64,000 bases of DNA from UBA288 sp050178135 (GTDB lineage: Archaea > Halobacteriota > Methanomicrobia > Methanomicrobiales > Methanospirillaceae), in the NCBI GenBank assembly GCA_050178135.1, contig JBFXGJ010000004.1, positions 1 to 64,000 on the forward strand, read 5' to 3'. The position numbers and the translations under genes are program-made. Position 1 is the first letter of the stretch, and each line of letters begins with the position of its first letter. Shown here in pieces: positions 7,738-17,094 of this stretch. The notes under the pieces are model-generated. The model searched no databases. It saw nothing but the letters and a program-made list of their open reading frames with translations, and was not told the origin of the DNA.

Positions 7738-9249
7738 ATGGCTGACATTAATATGTCCACGCGATCCATCTCTCTGTACATGGCTGATGCCGAGATCCGG
7801 GAGCCGCAGGGGGAGGTCGAGTACATGGTGCTCGGTTGCGGCTCCATCGGCTACAATGTGATCGAGGAACTCGAGACCGAGACCCGTTCGATCCTCGTCG
7901 TTGACCGGGACGAGAAGCGGGTCAAGGATCTGCTCGACCAGAACTACGACGCGGTCGTCGGCGATATCCGTGACCCGGCGATCTTCGACACTCTCAGAGT
8001 TCCGAAGGTGGTCTTCGTCCTATCGAACGAGAAGGACTCCAACCTCGCGGCCGTCCAGACGATCAAGGGGCGTTTCCCCGATGCCGAGGTGATCGCGCGT
8101 GCTCTCGACCCGCTCTCTCAGAGCGCCCTCGAGGCGGCGGGCGCCGAGTACGTGATCTATCCCCAGGAGGTTGTCGCGAAGGCGGCGGTCCACCAGATCC
8201 GCAGGCTGCATGTGACCCGGATCGCCCAGCGCCTCTACCGGATGCTCGAGTCGTGGGAGGGGACGTTCGGGATCGTTACGCACAACAATCCCGACCCCGA
8301 TTCGATCTCGTCGGCAATGGCCCTGGCCGAGATTGCCCGGGCGGCGGCAGACCGTCGGCTCCAGATCCGGATCCTCTACGAAGGAAACATCGGCCACCAG
8401 GAGAACCGCGCCTTCGTGAACCTGCTCGACATCCGGATGGAGCGGTTGACACCCCAGGTGCTGAGCGAGTGCCGGTACCTCGCGCTCGTCGACTCATCCG
8501 CCCCTGGTGTCAATAACAGCATCCCTCCCGGGACGCCGATCAACATCATCATCGACCACCACCGGACCGAAAGCGATGCCGCCGCCGCCGCAGACTTCGT
8601 GGACATCCGGCCAGGCATGGGTGCCACCGCATCGATCCTGACGCAGTACCTGCAGGACCTCGACCTGCCGGTCGACCGGAAGGTCGCCACTGCCCTCCTC
8701 TACGGCATCCGGGCCGACACCCGGGACTTCCGACGGAACGTAACGCCCCAGGATCTCACGTACGTCGCGTTCCTCCTCCCCCTCACCGACAACGAACTGC
8801 TCGACAAGATCACCAGCCCGTCCCTCTCGAAAGAGACCCTCGACGTCCTTGGGAAGGCGATACAGAACCGCGTGATTCGGTCAGGGTACCTCTTCTCCAA
8901 CGTCGGGTACGTTCGGAACCGCGATGCTCTTCCGCAGGCGGCCGATTACCTGATCAACCTCGAAGGGGTGAACACCGCCCTGGTCTATGGGATCGGGGAT
9001 ACGGGGATCATCCTGACCGCCCGCTCGCGCGACATCAGGATCAACCTCGGTTCGGTGCTCGCCGAGGCCTTCGGGGAGATCGGAGACGCGGGGGGCCACC
9101 CGAACATGGCCGCCGCCACCATCCCGCTCTCCTTCTTCTCGATCGTCGACGACAAGGAGAAACTCCTCTCCCTGGTGATCGATCCGATCCTCAAGCGGTT
9201 CGAGAACATCGTCGGTCTCGAGAAGAAAGAGGGGCGCAATGAACTATGA
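7738..9249 (+). CDS. TrkA-N/DHH-DHHA1 phosphoesterase
   Basis: The 503-residue protein joins an N-terminal Rossmann NAD-binding domain of the TrkA-N/RCK type (VLGCGSIGYNV, residues 31-41, with VVDRD at the end of the second strand) to a DHH-family phosphoesterase. DHH motifs are visible: HNNPDPDS at about residue 181, LVDSS, the signature DHH at about 273, and a C-terminal DHHA1-like GDAGGHPNMAAA. The arrangement is common in methanogens and is often described as a NAD-sensing phosphodiesterase; cyclic di-AMP or nanoRNA hydrolysis are possible activities, unproven here. Start at 7738, 7753 or 7780 are all possible. It overlaps mptE by 11 nt. Confidence 0.88.
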   Translation: MADINMSTRSISLYMADAEIREPQGEVEYMVLGCGSIGYNVIEELETETRSILVVDRDEKRVKDLLDQNYDAVVGDIRDPAIFDTLRVPKVVFVLSNEKDSNLAAVQTIKGRFPDAEVIARALDPLSQSALEAAGAEYVIYPQEVVAKAAVHQIRRLHVTRIAQRLYRMLESWEGTFGIVTHNNPDPDSISSAMALAEIARAAADRRLQIRILYEGNIGHQENRAFVNLLDIRMERLTPQVLSECRYLALVDSSAPGVNNSIPPGTPINIIIDHHRTESDAAAAADFVDIRPGMGATASILTQYLQDLDLPVDRKVATALLYGIRADTRDFRRNVTPQDLTYVAFLLPLTDNELLDKITSPSLSKETLDVLGKAIQNRVIRSGYLFSNVGYVRNRDALPQAADYLINLEGVNTALVYGIGDTGIILTARSRDIRINLGSVLAEAFGEIGDAGGHPNMAAATIPLSFFSIVDDKEKLLSLVIDPILKRFENIVGLEKKEGRNEL

Positions 9250-9859
9250 GGACTGGGCACCGCACTACGATGAGATCCTCGACTATTTCCAGTTTGACCG
9301 GGAGGCCGACGCAGAAGCCGCTCTCCTCCTCGGGACCCTCCTTTCCCGCGACGACGTCGGGGCCCTCGACGTCCTGATCCGTGGCCGGCCGATCACCGTC
9401 TGCGGAAACGCGCCGAACCTTCCTGCCCAGCTCGATCGTATCCACGGGGTCATCCTCGCCGCCGACGCCGCAGCCGACGTCCTCTACTCGCGCGGCATCC
9501 GGCCCGACGCGGTCTTCACCGACCTCGACGGAGCGACGGACGCGTTCTTCGAGATGAACCGCGAGGGCACGGTGATGGTCGTCCACGCCCACGGCGACAA
9601 CATGCGCCTTCTTCGGGCATGGGTGCCCGACTTCGAGGGCCCCCTCGTCGGGACGACACAGGGGGCGCCTCTCCCGGGGGTGTACAACTTCGGCGGGTTT
9701 TCAGACGGGGACCGCGCCGCGTTCGCCGCCGCTCACTTCGGGGCGGAGTCGATCGGGTTCGTGGGCTTCGACCTCGACGACGACTCGGTCGACCCGATCA
9801 AGCGGGGCAAGCTCGCCTGGGCCCGGCGCCTTCTCGCCCTGCTCGGCCATGAGCTCTGA
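9239..9859 (+). CDS. mptE: 6-hydroxymethyl-7,8-dihydropterin pyrophosphokinase, MptE-like
   Basis: The 206-residue protein matches the archaeal MptE (DUF115) family, which transfers pyrophosphate from ATP to 6-hydroxymethyl-7,8-dihydropterin in tetrahydromethanopterin synthesis. Diagnostic segments are ITVCGNAPNLPAQLDRI, VILAADAAADVLYSRG, RPDAVFTDLDGATD, VVHAHGDNMRLL and GFSDGDRAAFAAAHFGA, followed by GFDLDDDSVDPIKRGKLAWA. A ribosome site GAGGGGCG precedes the ATG inside the end of the previous gene. It overlaps the next gene by 11 nt, so the three genes at 7738-11504 appear to be one operon. Confidence 0.9.
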   Translation: MNYEDWAPHYDEILDYFQFDREADAEAALLLGTLLSRDDVGALDVLIRGRPITVCGNAPNLPAQLDRIHGVILAADAAADVLYSRGIRPDAVFTDLDGATDAFFEMNREGTVMVVHAHGDNMRLLRAWVPDFEGPLVGTTQGAPLPGVYNFGGFSDGDRAAFAAAHFGAESIGFVGFDLDDDSVDPIKRGKLAWARRLLALLGHEL

Positions 9860-11504
9860 CCCGCGGGCGGTCCTCGTCGATGGGTACGTTGACGAGCCCG
9901 CGTGCCTCGGGGTTCCGCCCTACATCGCCCCCGAGGTCCGCCAGCTCGCCGGTGTCCTCGTCGATCGGGGGTACGACCTCCGGTACCTGACAATCGACCA
10001 GCTCCGGGCCGATCCTGCCCTCCTGTCCCACCTCGACTGTGCCGATATCGTGGTGGTCCATGCCGGGACCACCGTGCCGGGGAAATACCTCGCCGGCAGT
10101 CCTGCAACCCTCTCCGAACTCCGCCAGCTCGGGAGGCAGCTCCGGGGGCCGACCACGGCGGTCGGCGGTCCCATTCTCTTCGGGTACGCCTCCGGTGGTG
10201 GGGAGCGGGCACTCCCCGGGGGTCTCGATGGGTACGACCTCCTCCTCGAGGGGCACCCCGCCACCGCCCTCGATGCCGCGCTCGGCGGCGGCGAGCCCAG
10301 GGGATCGTACGACTACGCAGAGACCGACCGTTTCGCGGTCGCAGGGGTGGGGGTCCTATCCCAGCACCCCTCGTTTCCGCACGTTATGGTCGAACTCGAG
10401 ACTGCCCGCGGGTGTGCCCGCCAGGCGGTCGGGGGCTGTTCCTTCTGCACGGAGCCGTTCTACGGCCCTCCCCGCTATCGGTCCGTCTCTTCCGTCGGCG
10501 AGGAGGTCGCCGCCCTCTTCTCCCAGGGCGCCCGCCACTTCCGCCTCGGCCGGCAGCCCGACCTGCTTGCGTACGGCGCCCCTGCCGGCGCCGACCCGGT
10601 GCCTGACCCCGACCGGATACGTGACCTCTTCACGTCCGTCCGACAAGGGGCCCCGGAACTCCTGACGCTCCACATCGACAACGTCAATCCCGGGACAATC
10701 GCCCGGCACGAGGAGGCGGCGCGGGCTGCCCTCCAGGAGATCGTCGCCGGTCACACCCCCGGTGACGTCGCCGCTCTCGGCATGGAGACGGCAGATCCGG
10801 CGGTCGTGAGGGCGAACAACCTGAAGGCCTCGGCGGACGAGGTCTTCTCCGCTATCCGGGTGATCAACGAGGTCGGCGGCACTCGGCGCGACGGAGTCCC
10901 GGAGCTCCTTCCCGGGCTCAACTTCGTGCTCGGTCTCGCGGGAGAGACGCCGGCGACCTTCGACCTGGACCTCGCTTTCCTGGAACGGGTCCTCGATGCT
11001 GGCCTCCTGGTCCGCAGGATCAACATCCGGCAGGTGATGCCCTTCCCCGGCACGCGTGCCCACGCCGAGAACACACTGGGGAGGCACGACCGGGAGTTCC
11101 GGGCCTTCAAGGAGTCGGTCCGGAACCGGGTCGACCTCCCGATGCTCCGCCGGGTCTTTCCGATCGGGACCGTCATCGAGCGGGCGGTCGTCGAGCAGTC
11201 AGGCCCCCTGAGCCTTGCCCGGCCCCTCGGGTCGTACCCGATCCTGATCGGGCTTCCGCTCCCCCTCCCGCCCGGGAGCGTGATCGACGCCGTGGTCGTG
11301 GACCATGGGCAGCGATCGGTCACCGCCCTCCCCACGCCGGTACCGGTCAATACCCTCTCCCTCTCCGCCCTCCGGTGGCTGCCGGGAGTGGGAAAAAAGA
11401 GGGCCGCCTCGATCGCAGCCCATCGCCCCTTCGGCTCGCTCTCGGCCTGGCAGGCGGCGGTCGGGGGTCCGACCCCGGTCGACCGCCATCTCGACCTCGG
11501 CTAG
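9849..11504 (+). CDS. Radical SAM protein with B12-binding-like N-terminus and C-terminal helix-hairpin-helix
   Basis: A 551-residue protein. Residues 1-170 look like a flavodoxin-type B12-binding fold without an obvious cobalamin-ligand motif. The radical SAM cluster motif has unusual spacing: C189, C197 and C200 (CARQAVGGCSFC, C-x7-C-x2-C) instead of C-x3-C-x2-C. The central region has GMETADPAVVRANNLKAS and FVLGLAGET, typical of MiaB/HemN-like barrels. The last 50 residues contain LPGVGKKRAASIAAHRPFGS, a helix-hairpin-helix nucleic-acid-binding motif. This suggests modification of RNA or DNA, but no substrate is known to me. It follows mptE with an 11-nt overlap and converges on the site-2 protease gene. 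Confidence 0.82.
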   Translation: MSSDPRAVLVDGYVDEPACLGVPPYIAPEVRQLAGVLVDRGYDLRYLTIDQLRADPALLSHLDCADIVVVHAGTTVPGKYLAGSPATLSELRQLGRQLRGPTTAVGGPILFGYASGGGERALPGGLDGYDLLLEGHPATALDAALGGGEPRGSYDYAETDRFAVAGVGVLSQHPSFPHVMVELETARGCARQAVGGCSFCTEPFYGPPRYRSVSSVGEEVAALFSQGARHFRLGRQPDLLAYGAPAGADPVPDPDRIRDLFTSVRQGAPELLTLHIDNVNPGTIARHEEAARAALQEIVAGHTPGDVAALGMETADPAVVRANNLKASADEVFSAIRVINEVGGTRRDGVPELLPGLNFVLGLAGETPATFDLDLAFLERVLDAGLLVRRINIRQVMPFPGTRAHAENTLGRHDREFRAFKESVRNRVDLPMLRRVFPIGTVIERAVVEQSGPLSLARPLGSYPILIGLPLPLPPGSVIDAVVVDHGQRSVTALPTPVPVNTLSLSALRWLPGVGKKRAASIAAHRPFGSLSAWQAAVGGPTPVDRHLDLG

Positions 11505-12634
11505 AGCTCGCGGAGTTCGATCACCTTCATGATGTCGGTCCGGGTGACGATCCCGAGGAGGTCCCCGTCCCGGACGATCGGCACCCGTCCGATGTTCTGC
11601 TCGGACATGATGCGGAGGGCATCGAACGCCGGTGCCTCGGGCGGGAGGGAGAGCGCACCCCGGGTCATGACGTCCCGAACGATCATCGCCTCGCGGTCGA
11701 TCGGGTTCGTCCGGTGGATGTCGTCAAGGGTGACCATGCCGACCAGGGCCCCGCGATCGAGGACCGGGAACCCGAGGTGCTTGGTGGCGTACATCTGGTC
11801 CAGGACGGTGCGGACCGGGGTCGACGGTTCGACCGTCATCACCTCCCTGCTCATGATCTGGCCGAGGATGACGTCTCTGAGCAGGAAGGTGTACCGAATC
11901 GCGGTCGACTCCTGCGAGGCCCCGATGTAGATGAAGAAGGCGATGATCACCAGGATCGGGTTGAGGGCGATCAGCCCGAGTACCCCGAATAGGACTGCGA
12001 ATCCCTTGCCGACATTGGCGGCGATCCGGGTGGCCTGGGGGAGCGGCATCCGGCGGGCCAGGAAGGCCCGGAGGACGCGCCCACCGTCCATCGGAAAGGC
12101 GGGCAGCAGGTTGAATGCGAAGAGGATCACGTTTAAAAGACCGAGGTAGGCGAGCGTGAAGACGAGCGCCCCGGCGAGCGGACGGTTGGCGATCGCTCCG
12201 TCCACGACAAAGACCAGTCCGATGCAGATGAGCCCCAGGGCGAGCGAGGTGAGGGGGCCGACCAGTGCCATCGGGAGCTCGATCTTCGGGTCAGGCGTCG
12301 CCTCCTCCATCTGCGAGACCCCGCCGAAGAGGTAGAGCGTGATCGCGTTGATCCGCATCCCCCAGCGGAGTGCGACGAGCGAATGGGCGATCTCATGGAG
12401 GAGCACACCGGCAAAGAGCCCGAGCGAGACCACCCCTCCCAGGAGATACGGCATGAGACCGCTCAGGACCAGGGTCGGGTCGATCTCAATCCCGTAGATC
12501 ACCCCGAGGAGCGAGAGGGTGAGCTCGATCTGCGTGCCGATGATCCAGGCAAACAGGGGTATGACGAGAAGGAACGTGAAATGGAGCTCGATCGGTATCC
12601 CAAAGAGCCTGCCGATGCGCAACGAGCCGTCCAT
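11501..12634 (-). CDS. Site-2 protease (M50) with two C-terminal CBS domains
   Basis: A 377-residue polytopic membrane metalloprotease. The zinc motif HEIAH is at residues 80-84 and the second zinc ligand motif FPMDGGRVLRAFL lies near residue 180, both inside membrane helices. About six transmembrane segments occupy residues 12-245. The C-terminal 120 residues form a tandem CBS (Bateman) module that usually binds adenine nucleotides and could gate proteolysis. This is the standard archaeal group 3 arrangement. The substrate is unknown. GGTGATCC is a good ribosome site before the ATG, and the gene is divergent from the PRC-barrel gene with a shared short promoter region. Confidence 0.93.
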   Translation of the reverse strand: MDGSLRIGRLFGIPIELHFTFLLVIPLFAWIIGTQIELTLSLLGVIYGIEIDPTLVLSGLMPYLLGGVVSLGLFAGVLLHEIAHSLVALRWGMRINAITLYLFGGVSQMEEATPDPKIELPMALVGPLTSLALGLICIGLVFVVDGAIANRPLAGALVFTLAYLGLLNVILFAFNLLPAFPMDGGRVLRAFLARRMPLPQATRIAANVGKGFAVLFGVLGLIALNPILVIIAFFIYIGASQESTAIRYTFLLRDVILGQIMSREVMTVEPSTPVRTVLDQMYATKHLGFPVLDRGALVGMVTLDDIHRTNPIDREAMIVRDVMTRGALSLPPEAPAFDALRIMSEQNIGRVPIVRDGDLLGIVTRTDIMKVIELREL

Positions 12635-12654
12635 GTGAAAGGATCACCTTTTTT

Positions 12655-12672
12655 ACTTTTATAGTATATACC
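12655..12672. promoter_or_regulatory. Compact bidirectional promoter
   Basis: Only 53 nt separate the two divergent starts at 12634 and 12688. Within it, CTTTTATAGTATATAC holds TATA-like elements on both strands (ACTATAAAAG on minus, TATAGTATATA on plus). Both transcripts would have almost no leader, and TBP binding at one site would affect both genes. Confidence 0.5.
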
Positions 12673-12687
12673 TTGAACGGGAGTTCG

Positions 12688-12948
12688 ATGAAATCGCAGA
12701 TCACCGATGTGCTGGGCCTCTCCGTCTATACGGACCGTGCCATCTTTGTCGGAGATGTCGACGATGTCGTGATCGACCTTGACAGGAAGTCGATCAAGGC
12801 GCTGGCGCTCGGCAACCTGAATATGGACATCATCGACATCAAGGGATACAAGGGAATGCAGATCCCCTTCCGGATGATCAAGTCGGTTGGCGACGTGATC
12901 CTGATCAGGCACATGCCGGGGATCTTCAAGCAGAAGCCGAAGGCCTGA
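12688..12948 (+). CDS. PRC-barrel domain protein
   Basis: An 86-residue protein made of a single PRC-barrel: MKSQITDVLGLSVYTDRAIF, GDVDDVVIDLD and a final strand VGDVILIRHMP. Single PRC-barrel proteins in archaea are linked to RNA processing and to cell division (CdpB-type proteins that bind SepF in halophiles and methanogens); a role in division is possible here but not shown. The ATG at 12688 was chosen because GGGAG lies 4 nt upstream; a TTG 15 nt earlier is less likely. The Thg1-like gene starts 31 nt after its stop and may share the transcript. Confidence 0.87.
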   Translation: MKSQITDVLGLSVYTDRAIFVGDVDDVVIDLDRKSIKALALGNLNMDIIDIKGYKGMQIPFRMIKSVGDVILIRHMPGIFKQKPKA

Positions 12949-12979
12949 TCGGCCTCCCGCACATCGGCGACTCTTTTTC

Positions 12980-13711
12980 ATGCTTGATCGGGAGCTCTAT
13001 TCCGCGTTGACCGCGCTCCCGCCACTCTTCGTCCGGCTCGACGGTCGCGCCTTTCACCGCCTGGCCCGTGTCCTCGACCTCGCCCGGCCGTTCGACGAGC
13101 GGTTCGCCGCCGCGATGGCTTCCGTCGCTCGCCGGCTCGTGGCCGACGCGGGTGCCTCGCCCGTCCTCGCCTTTACCTTTTCGGACGAGATCAGCTGTTT
13201 CTTCACGGAACTCCCCTTCGGCGGGCGGGTCGAGAAGATCGACTCGGTCTTCGCCGCGTTCGCGGCTTCGGCCCTGACGATCGAGCTCGGCCTCGAAGAG
13301 CCCGTCGCGTTCGACGCCCGGGTTGTCTTCGTCGACCCAGCCTCGGCCCGTGACTATCTGGTCGGGCGGCAGGCCGAAGCTTGGCGCAACCACATCAACG
13401 CCTATGCCCAGGCCCTTCTGATCGCCGACGGGCTCTCGTCGCGGCAGGCAGCGGCACGCCTGCGGGGGCTCGCCTCACCGGCCCTCCACGAACTGGCTCA
13501 TCAGCACGGCGTCAATCTCGCCGACACCCCTGCCTGGCAGCGACGCGGCACGATGGTCTATCGCAGGCAGGTCGAGGTCTCCGGGCGGGACCCGAGGACC
13601 GGGGAGACGTCGGTCGCAGTCCGCTCGCGGGCGACGATCGACCGTGATCTTCCGCTCTTCTCTTCGGACGAAGGGCGTGCCTTCCTCGCAGGGCTGATCC
13701 CCGGGCTGTAA
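12980..13711 (+). CDS. thg1: Thg1-like 3'-5' nucleotidyltransferase (tRNA-His guanylyltransferase family)
   Basis: A 243-residue protein with clear Thg1 motifs: FVRLDGRAFHRL (Asp21 as a metal ligand), FTFSDEISCFF (Asp69, Glu70) and the tRNA-recognition segment QAEAWRNHINAYAQ near residue 130. The family adds nucleotides in the 3'-5' direction, either placing G-1 on tRNA-His or repairing truncated tRNA 5' ends (Thg1-like proteins). Archaeal members often do the templated repair reaction. No strong ribosome site is visible before the ATG. It converges on ileS. Confidence 0.92.
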   Translation: MLDRELYSALTALPPLFVRLDGRAFHRLARVLDLARPFDERFAAAMASVARRLVADAGASPVLAFTFSDEISCFFTELPFGGRVEKIDSVFAAFAASALTIELGLEEPVAFDARVVFVDPASARDYLVGRQAEAWRNHINAYAQALLIADGLSSRQAAARLRGLASPALHELAHQHGVNLADTPAWQRRGTMVYRRQVEVSGRDPRTGETSVAVRSRATIDRDLPLFSSDEGRAFLAGLIPGL

Positions 13712-13719
13712 AAAAAGGG
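13712..13719 (-). terminator. T-run terminator after ileS
   Basis: GCCCCTTTTTTTACAG on the minus strand follows the ileS stop by 5 nt, as expected for archaeal termination; the same short gap ends thg1 on the other strand. Confidence 0.5.
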
Positions 13720-13723
13720 GCTT

Positions 13724-16700
13724 TCAGACGGGGGCTGCCCGGGCTACCCGGATCGTGACGGCGAGACCGTCCAGGTCCCAATCGGCGACGAGGGTCAACT
13801 CGTTGTCCGATGCCGCCACCTCTCCCTGGTCCGCGATCGAGAGCCGCACGGCCCGTACCTCTTCTCCGATCCGGTCCTGCCATCCCTCCTGCACGAGGCC
13901 CGCCACGCGGGGGTCCTGGACGATGACATCGGCCTCGATATGGTCCTCGACGGCAAGGTCGAGCTGGCGGCGCATCTCCTGGACCCGGCGGATCACCTCG
14001 CGGGCGTATCCCTCCCCCTCCAGGTCATCGTCGAGTGCGATATCGACGTAGACCGTCGCGTTCTCCATCGGGGCCGCGAAGACGTCGTCCGGGAGCGACT
14101 CATGGAAGACGAGATGTTCGGCGGCGAGCTCGTGGCCGTCGAGAATGACCCTGCCGTCCCGCTCGACGGCGGCCCTCAGGGCCGTGCCGTCGGCTGCCTC
14201 GACGAGGGCCTTGACTGCAGGGGCGTCGCGCCCGAACCGGGGTCCCAGCGCCTTCATGACGGGTTCCGCCCGCCAGCCGATCCGGTCCCAGGCCCCCCGG
14301 ACCACGCGAACCTCGCGTGCATTCGCCCGCGAGCAGCAGACCGGGTTCTGGCTGGTGATCGCCGCCTCGACCTCGTCGTCGTCCGTCACGACCACCACCT
14401 GGCTGACCGGCCAGCGAAGTTTTCGCCTGCCGGCCTGACGGGCGTTCTGGACCGCATCGTCGAACGTGCGGATGAGATGGGTGGCACGCTCCAGGGCCGG
14501 GTCCACCAGGTCTGCATCACCCTCGGGCCACGAGAGCATGTGCACCGAGACCGGGTCGGCCTCTAGCCGGAGGTTTCGGAAGCAGGCTTCGGCCAGGTGC
14601 GGTGCAAAGGGGGCACAGAGGCAGAAGAGGCGCCGGAGGACGTAGTAGAGCGTCTCGTACGCGTCCTGCTTGCCCGTGTCCTCGCCCTCGAGCCACATCC
14701 GCGGCCGGACGAGCTGGATGTACCAGCGCGATAGGTCCTCGAGCACGAAGCTGAGGAGCTCGCGCACGACGCGGTGGAGCTGGTATTCGGCAAGGTCGCT
14801 GGTGCACTGGCTGGTGAGGGTGTTGACCCGCGAGATGATGAACCGGTCCTCGACCGGCATCTCGTTGAAACGGCGGTGGACATACGCCTCGCCGTAGGTG
14901 CCATCTTCATCCGCCTCGGGCACGAACCTGTCGAGAAGCATGTATGGCAGGGGGAACCGGTAAACGTTCCAGAGGATATTGACTGTCCTCGAGACCGTCT
15001 TGACCCCCTCCCAGTTGAACTTCAGGTCGTCCCAGGGCGCGTTCGCGGAGAGGACGTAGAGGCGGAGCACGTCAACCCCGGCCTTCTGAACAACCTCGGA
15101 CGGCGCGACGACGTTTCCGAGCGACTTCGACATCTTCCGCCCCTCGGCGTCGAGTGCGAATCCGTGCATCAACACGGCACGGTAAGGCGCCCGTCCGAAC
15201 GCGAACGTGGCGGCCCCGAGCTGCGAGTAGAACCAGCCCCGGGTCTGGTCCTGTCCCTCGGTGATGAAGTCCGCAGGCCACAGCTTCTCGAAATCCCCGG
15301 TGCGTCCCGGGAATCCGAGCGTCGCCCACGACGCGACGGCGGAGTCGAACCAGACATCGAAGATGTCGCCGACCCGGCGCATCGTCCCGCCGCAGCTGCA
15401 GGGGATGGTGACATCGTCGACGAACGGTCGGTGGGGGTCGGGCACCGACTGGCCGGAGAGCGACTCGAGTTCGGCGATCGTACCCACCACCCGGCGGGCG
15501 CTGCAGGACGGGCAGCGCCAGACCGGGATTGGGATCCCCCAGTACCGCTGGCGCGAGATGCACCAGTCGCGGGCATCCCGTACCCAGTCGTGGAAGCGGG
15601 CGGACCCCGCCCAGTCGGGATACCAGTCCACCTTCGCAATCTCCTCGAGCATCCGCTCCTTCACGTCGGGGATACGGAGGAACCACTGGGAGGTGGCGCG
15701 GAAGATGATCGGCGTCTTGCAGCGCCAGCAGTGGCCGTACCGGTGGACGACCTCAGCCCGTGCGAGCAGGCGGTCTCCGAGCGCCTCGAGCACGTCGCCG
15801 TTCGCCTCGCGTATCGGCCGGCCTGCAAACTCGCCGGCCTCTTCGGTGAAGACGCCGCCCTCGTCGACCGGGCAGAGAAACGGCAGTCCCTCGCGGACGC
15901 CGACCAGGTAGTCGTCCCACCCGTGGCCCGGGGCGATGTGGACGAGCCCGGTGTTCTCAAGCGTGACAAAGTCCGCCTCGACGACCCGGTGCGGCATCGT
16001 CCTCTGTGTCTCGATCAGGTCCTCGAGGGGAGAGCGGTAGTACGTCCCGACGAGCTCACTCCCCGGGTGCCGATCGAGCACCGTGAAGTCCTGGTATCGG
16101 CCCCGTTTCAGGACGGACTCGACCAGGTCCTCGGCGATCCAGAGCACCTCCTCCGTCCCGTTCCGGACTGCCCGGACTCGGGCGTAGACGATCTCGGGGT
16201 GTACTGCCACCGCGACGTTCGCGGGAAGCGTCCACGGGGTCGTGGTCCAGATCACGAGGAACTCCCCCGGGGCGTCCTTGATTGGGAACTTGACGAAGAT
16301 CGAGGGGTCGCGTTCGTCCCAGTACTCGACCTCGGCGTCGGCAATCGCAGTCTCGCAGCGGGGACACCAGTTCACGACACGATGTCCGAGATCCAGCATC
16401 CCCTTCTCGTCAGCCTGCTTCAGCGCCCACCAGGCGGCTTCAATGTACTCCGGCGTGACGGTCTGGTACGGGTTATCGAAGTCGAGCCAGACGCCGAGCT
16501 CCCGGAACTGCTCGGACATCAGCTCGCGGTTCGCAACGGCGAACCGCCGGCACTCCTCGATGAAGGATCCGATCCCAAAGGCCTCGATCTCCTTTTTGGA
16601 CACAAAGCCGAGCTTTTTCTCGACCTGCACCTCGATCGGCAGGCCGTGCATATCGTAGCCGGCCCGGTCGATGACGTGCCGCCCCCGCATCCTGACGTGG

Positions 16701-16906
16701 CGGAGGACCGCGTCCTTGATGATCTTGTTCCAGGCAGTCCCGAGGTGAATGTGCCCCGTCGTATATGGCGGCCCGTCGACAAAGAAGAACGGCGGGTCGC
16801 CGGCATGGAGGTCACGGACCCCCGCGTAGATCTGTTCATCGTCCCAGAACCGACGTACCTCGTCCTCGAGTTCGGCCGGGCGGTAACTGCCCGCGACGTC
16901 CTTCAC
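13724..16906 (-). CDS. ileS: Isoleucyl-tRNA synthetase
   Basis: A 1060-residue class I aminoacyl-tRNA synthetase that charges tRNA-Ile in the cytoplasm. The HIGH-type motif is GHIHLG (residues 51-56), the KMSKS loop is KMSKSLGNVV near residue 590, and the CP1 editing region contains TTPWTLPANVAVAVHP. The anticodon-binding helices occupy the last 400 residues, with WDDLKFNWEGVKTVSRT typical of archaeal/eukaryal-type IleRS. Translation starts at a GTG (16906) with GGAGAGGAG upstream. It has its own promoter and is not in an operon. Confidence 0.98.
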   Translation of the reverse strand: MKDVAGSYRPAELEDEVRRFWDDEQIYAGVRDLHAGDPPFFFVDGPPYTTGHIHLGTAWNKIIKDAVLRHVRMRGRHVIDRAGYDMHGLPIEVQVEKKLGFVSKKEIEAFGIGSFIEECRRFAVANRELMSEQFRELGVWLDFDNPYQTVTPEYIEAAWWALKQADEKGMLDLGHRVVNWCPRCETAIADAEVEYWDERDPSIFVKFPIKDAPGEFLVIWTTTPWTLPANVAVAVHPEIVYARVRAVRNGTEEVLWIAEDLVESVLKRGRYQDFTVLDRHPGSELVGTYYRSPLEDLIETQRTMPHRVVEADFVTLENTGLVHIAPGHGWDDYLVGVREGLPFLCPVDEGGVFTEEAGEFAGRPIREANGDVLEALGDRLLARAEVVHRYGHCWRCKTPIIFRATSQWFLRIPDVKERMLEEIAKVDWYPDWAGSARFHDWVRDARDWCISRQRYWGIPIPVWRCPSCSARRVVGTIAELESLSGQSVPDPHRPFVDDVTIPCSCGGTMRRVGDIFDVWFDSAVASWATLGFPGRTGDFEKLWPADFITEGQDQTRGWFYSQLGAATFAFGRAPYRAVLMHGFALDAEGRKMSKSLGNVVAPSEVVQKAGVDVLRLYVLSANAPWDDLKFNWEGVKTVSRTVNILWNVYRFPLPYMLLDRFVPEADEDGTYGEAYVHRRFNEMPVEDRFIISRVNTLTSQCTSDLAEYQLHRVVRELLSFVLEDLSRWYIQLVRPRMWLEGEDTGKQDAYETLYYVLRRLFCLCAPFAPHLAEACFRNLRLEADPVSVHMLSWPEGDADLVDPALERATHLIRTFDDAVQNARQAGRRKLRWPVSQVVVVTDDDEVEAAITSQNPVCCSRANAREVRVVRGAWDRIGWRAEPVMKALGPRFGRDAPAVKALVEAADGTALRAAVERDGRVILDGHELAAEHLVFHESLPDDVFAAPMENATVYVDIALDDDLEGEGYAREVIRRVQEMRRQLDLAVEDHIEADVIVQDPRVAGLVQEGWQDRIGEEVRAVRLSIADQGEVAASDNELTLVADWDLDGLAVTIRVARAAPV

Positions 16907-16929
16907 CGCGACTCCTCTCCGTCCATGAG

Positions 16930-16940
16930 TGGTTTAAAAG
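16930..16940 (-). promoter_or_regulatory. TATA box for ileS
   Basis: CTTTTAAACCA on the minus strand lies about 30 nt before the GTG start, predicting a very short leader. The flanking DNA is GC-rich, so the AT-rich element stands out. Confidence 0.45.
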
Positions 16941-17094
16941 TCGGTCGTCACTGCCCAAGTACTTTTTTACCGGTCGGACTGGTGTGGCACCCTCTCCAGC
17001 GGTACCGTTCCGCATCTCCATCGATTGGAACCGATCGGGTTAAATCCAGAGCAGGACGTTCTTCTCGTACGATCGCGGTACTGGTGGAGTGATG

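Noticed and set aside
14774..17092. Very long plus-strand frame (772 codons) over ileS
   Set aside because: It is the antisense of ileS, which has complete synthetase motifs; the plus-strand translation is rich in Asp, Arg, Pro and Gly without domains.
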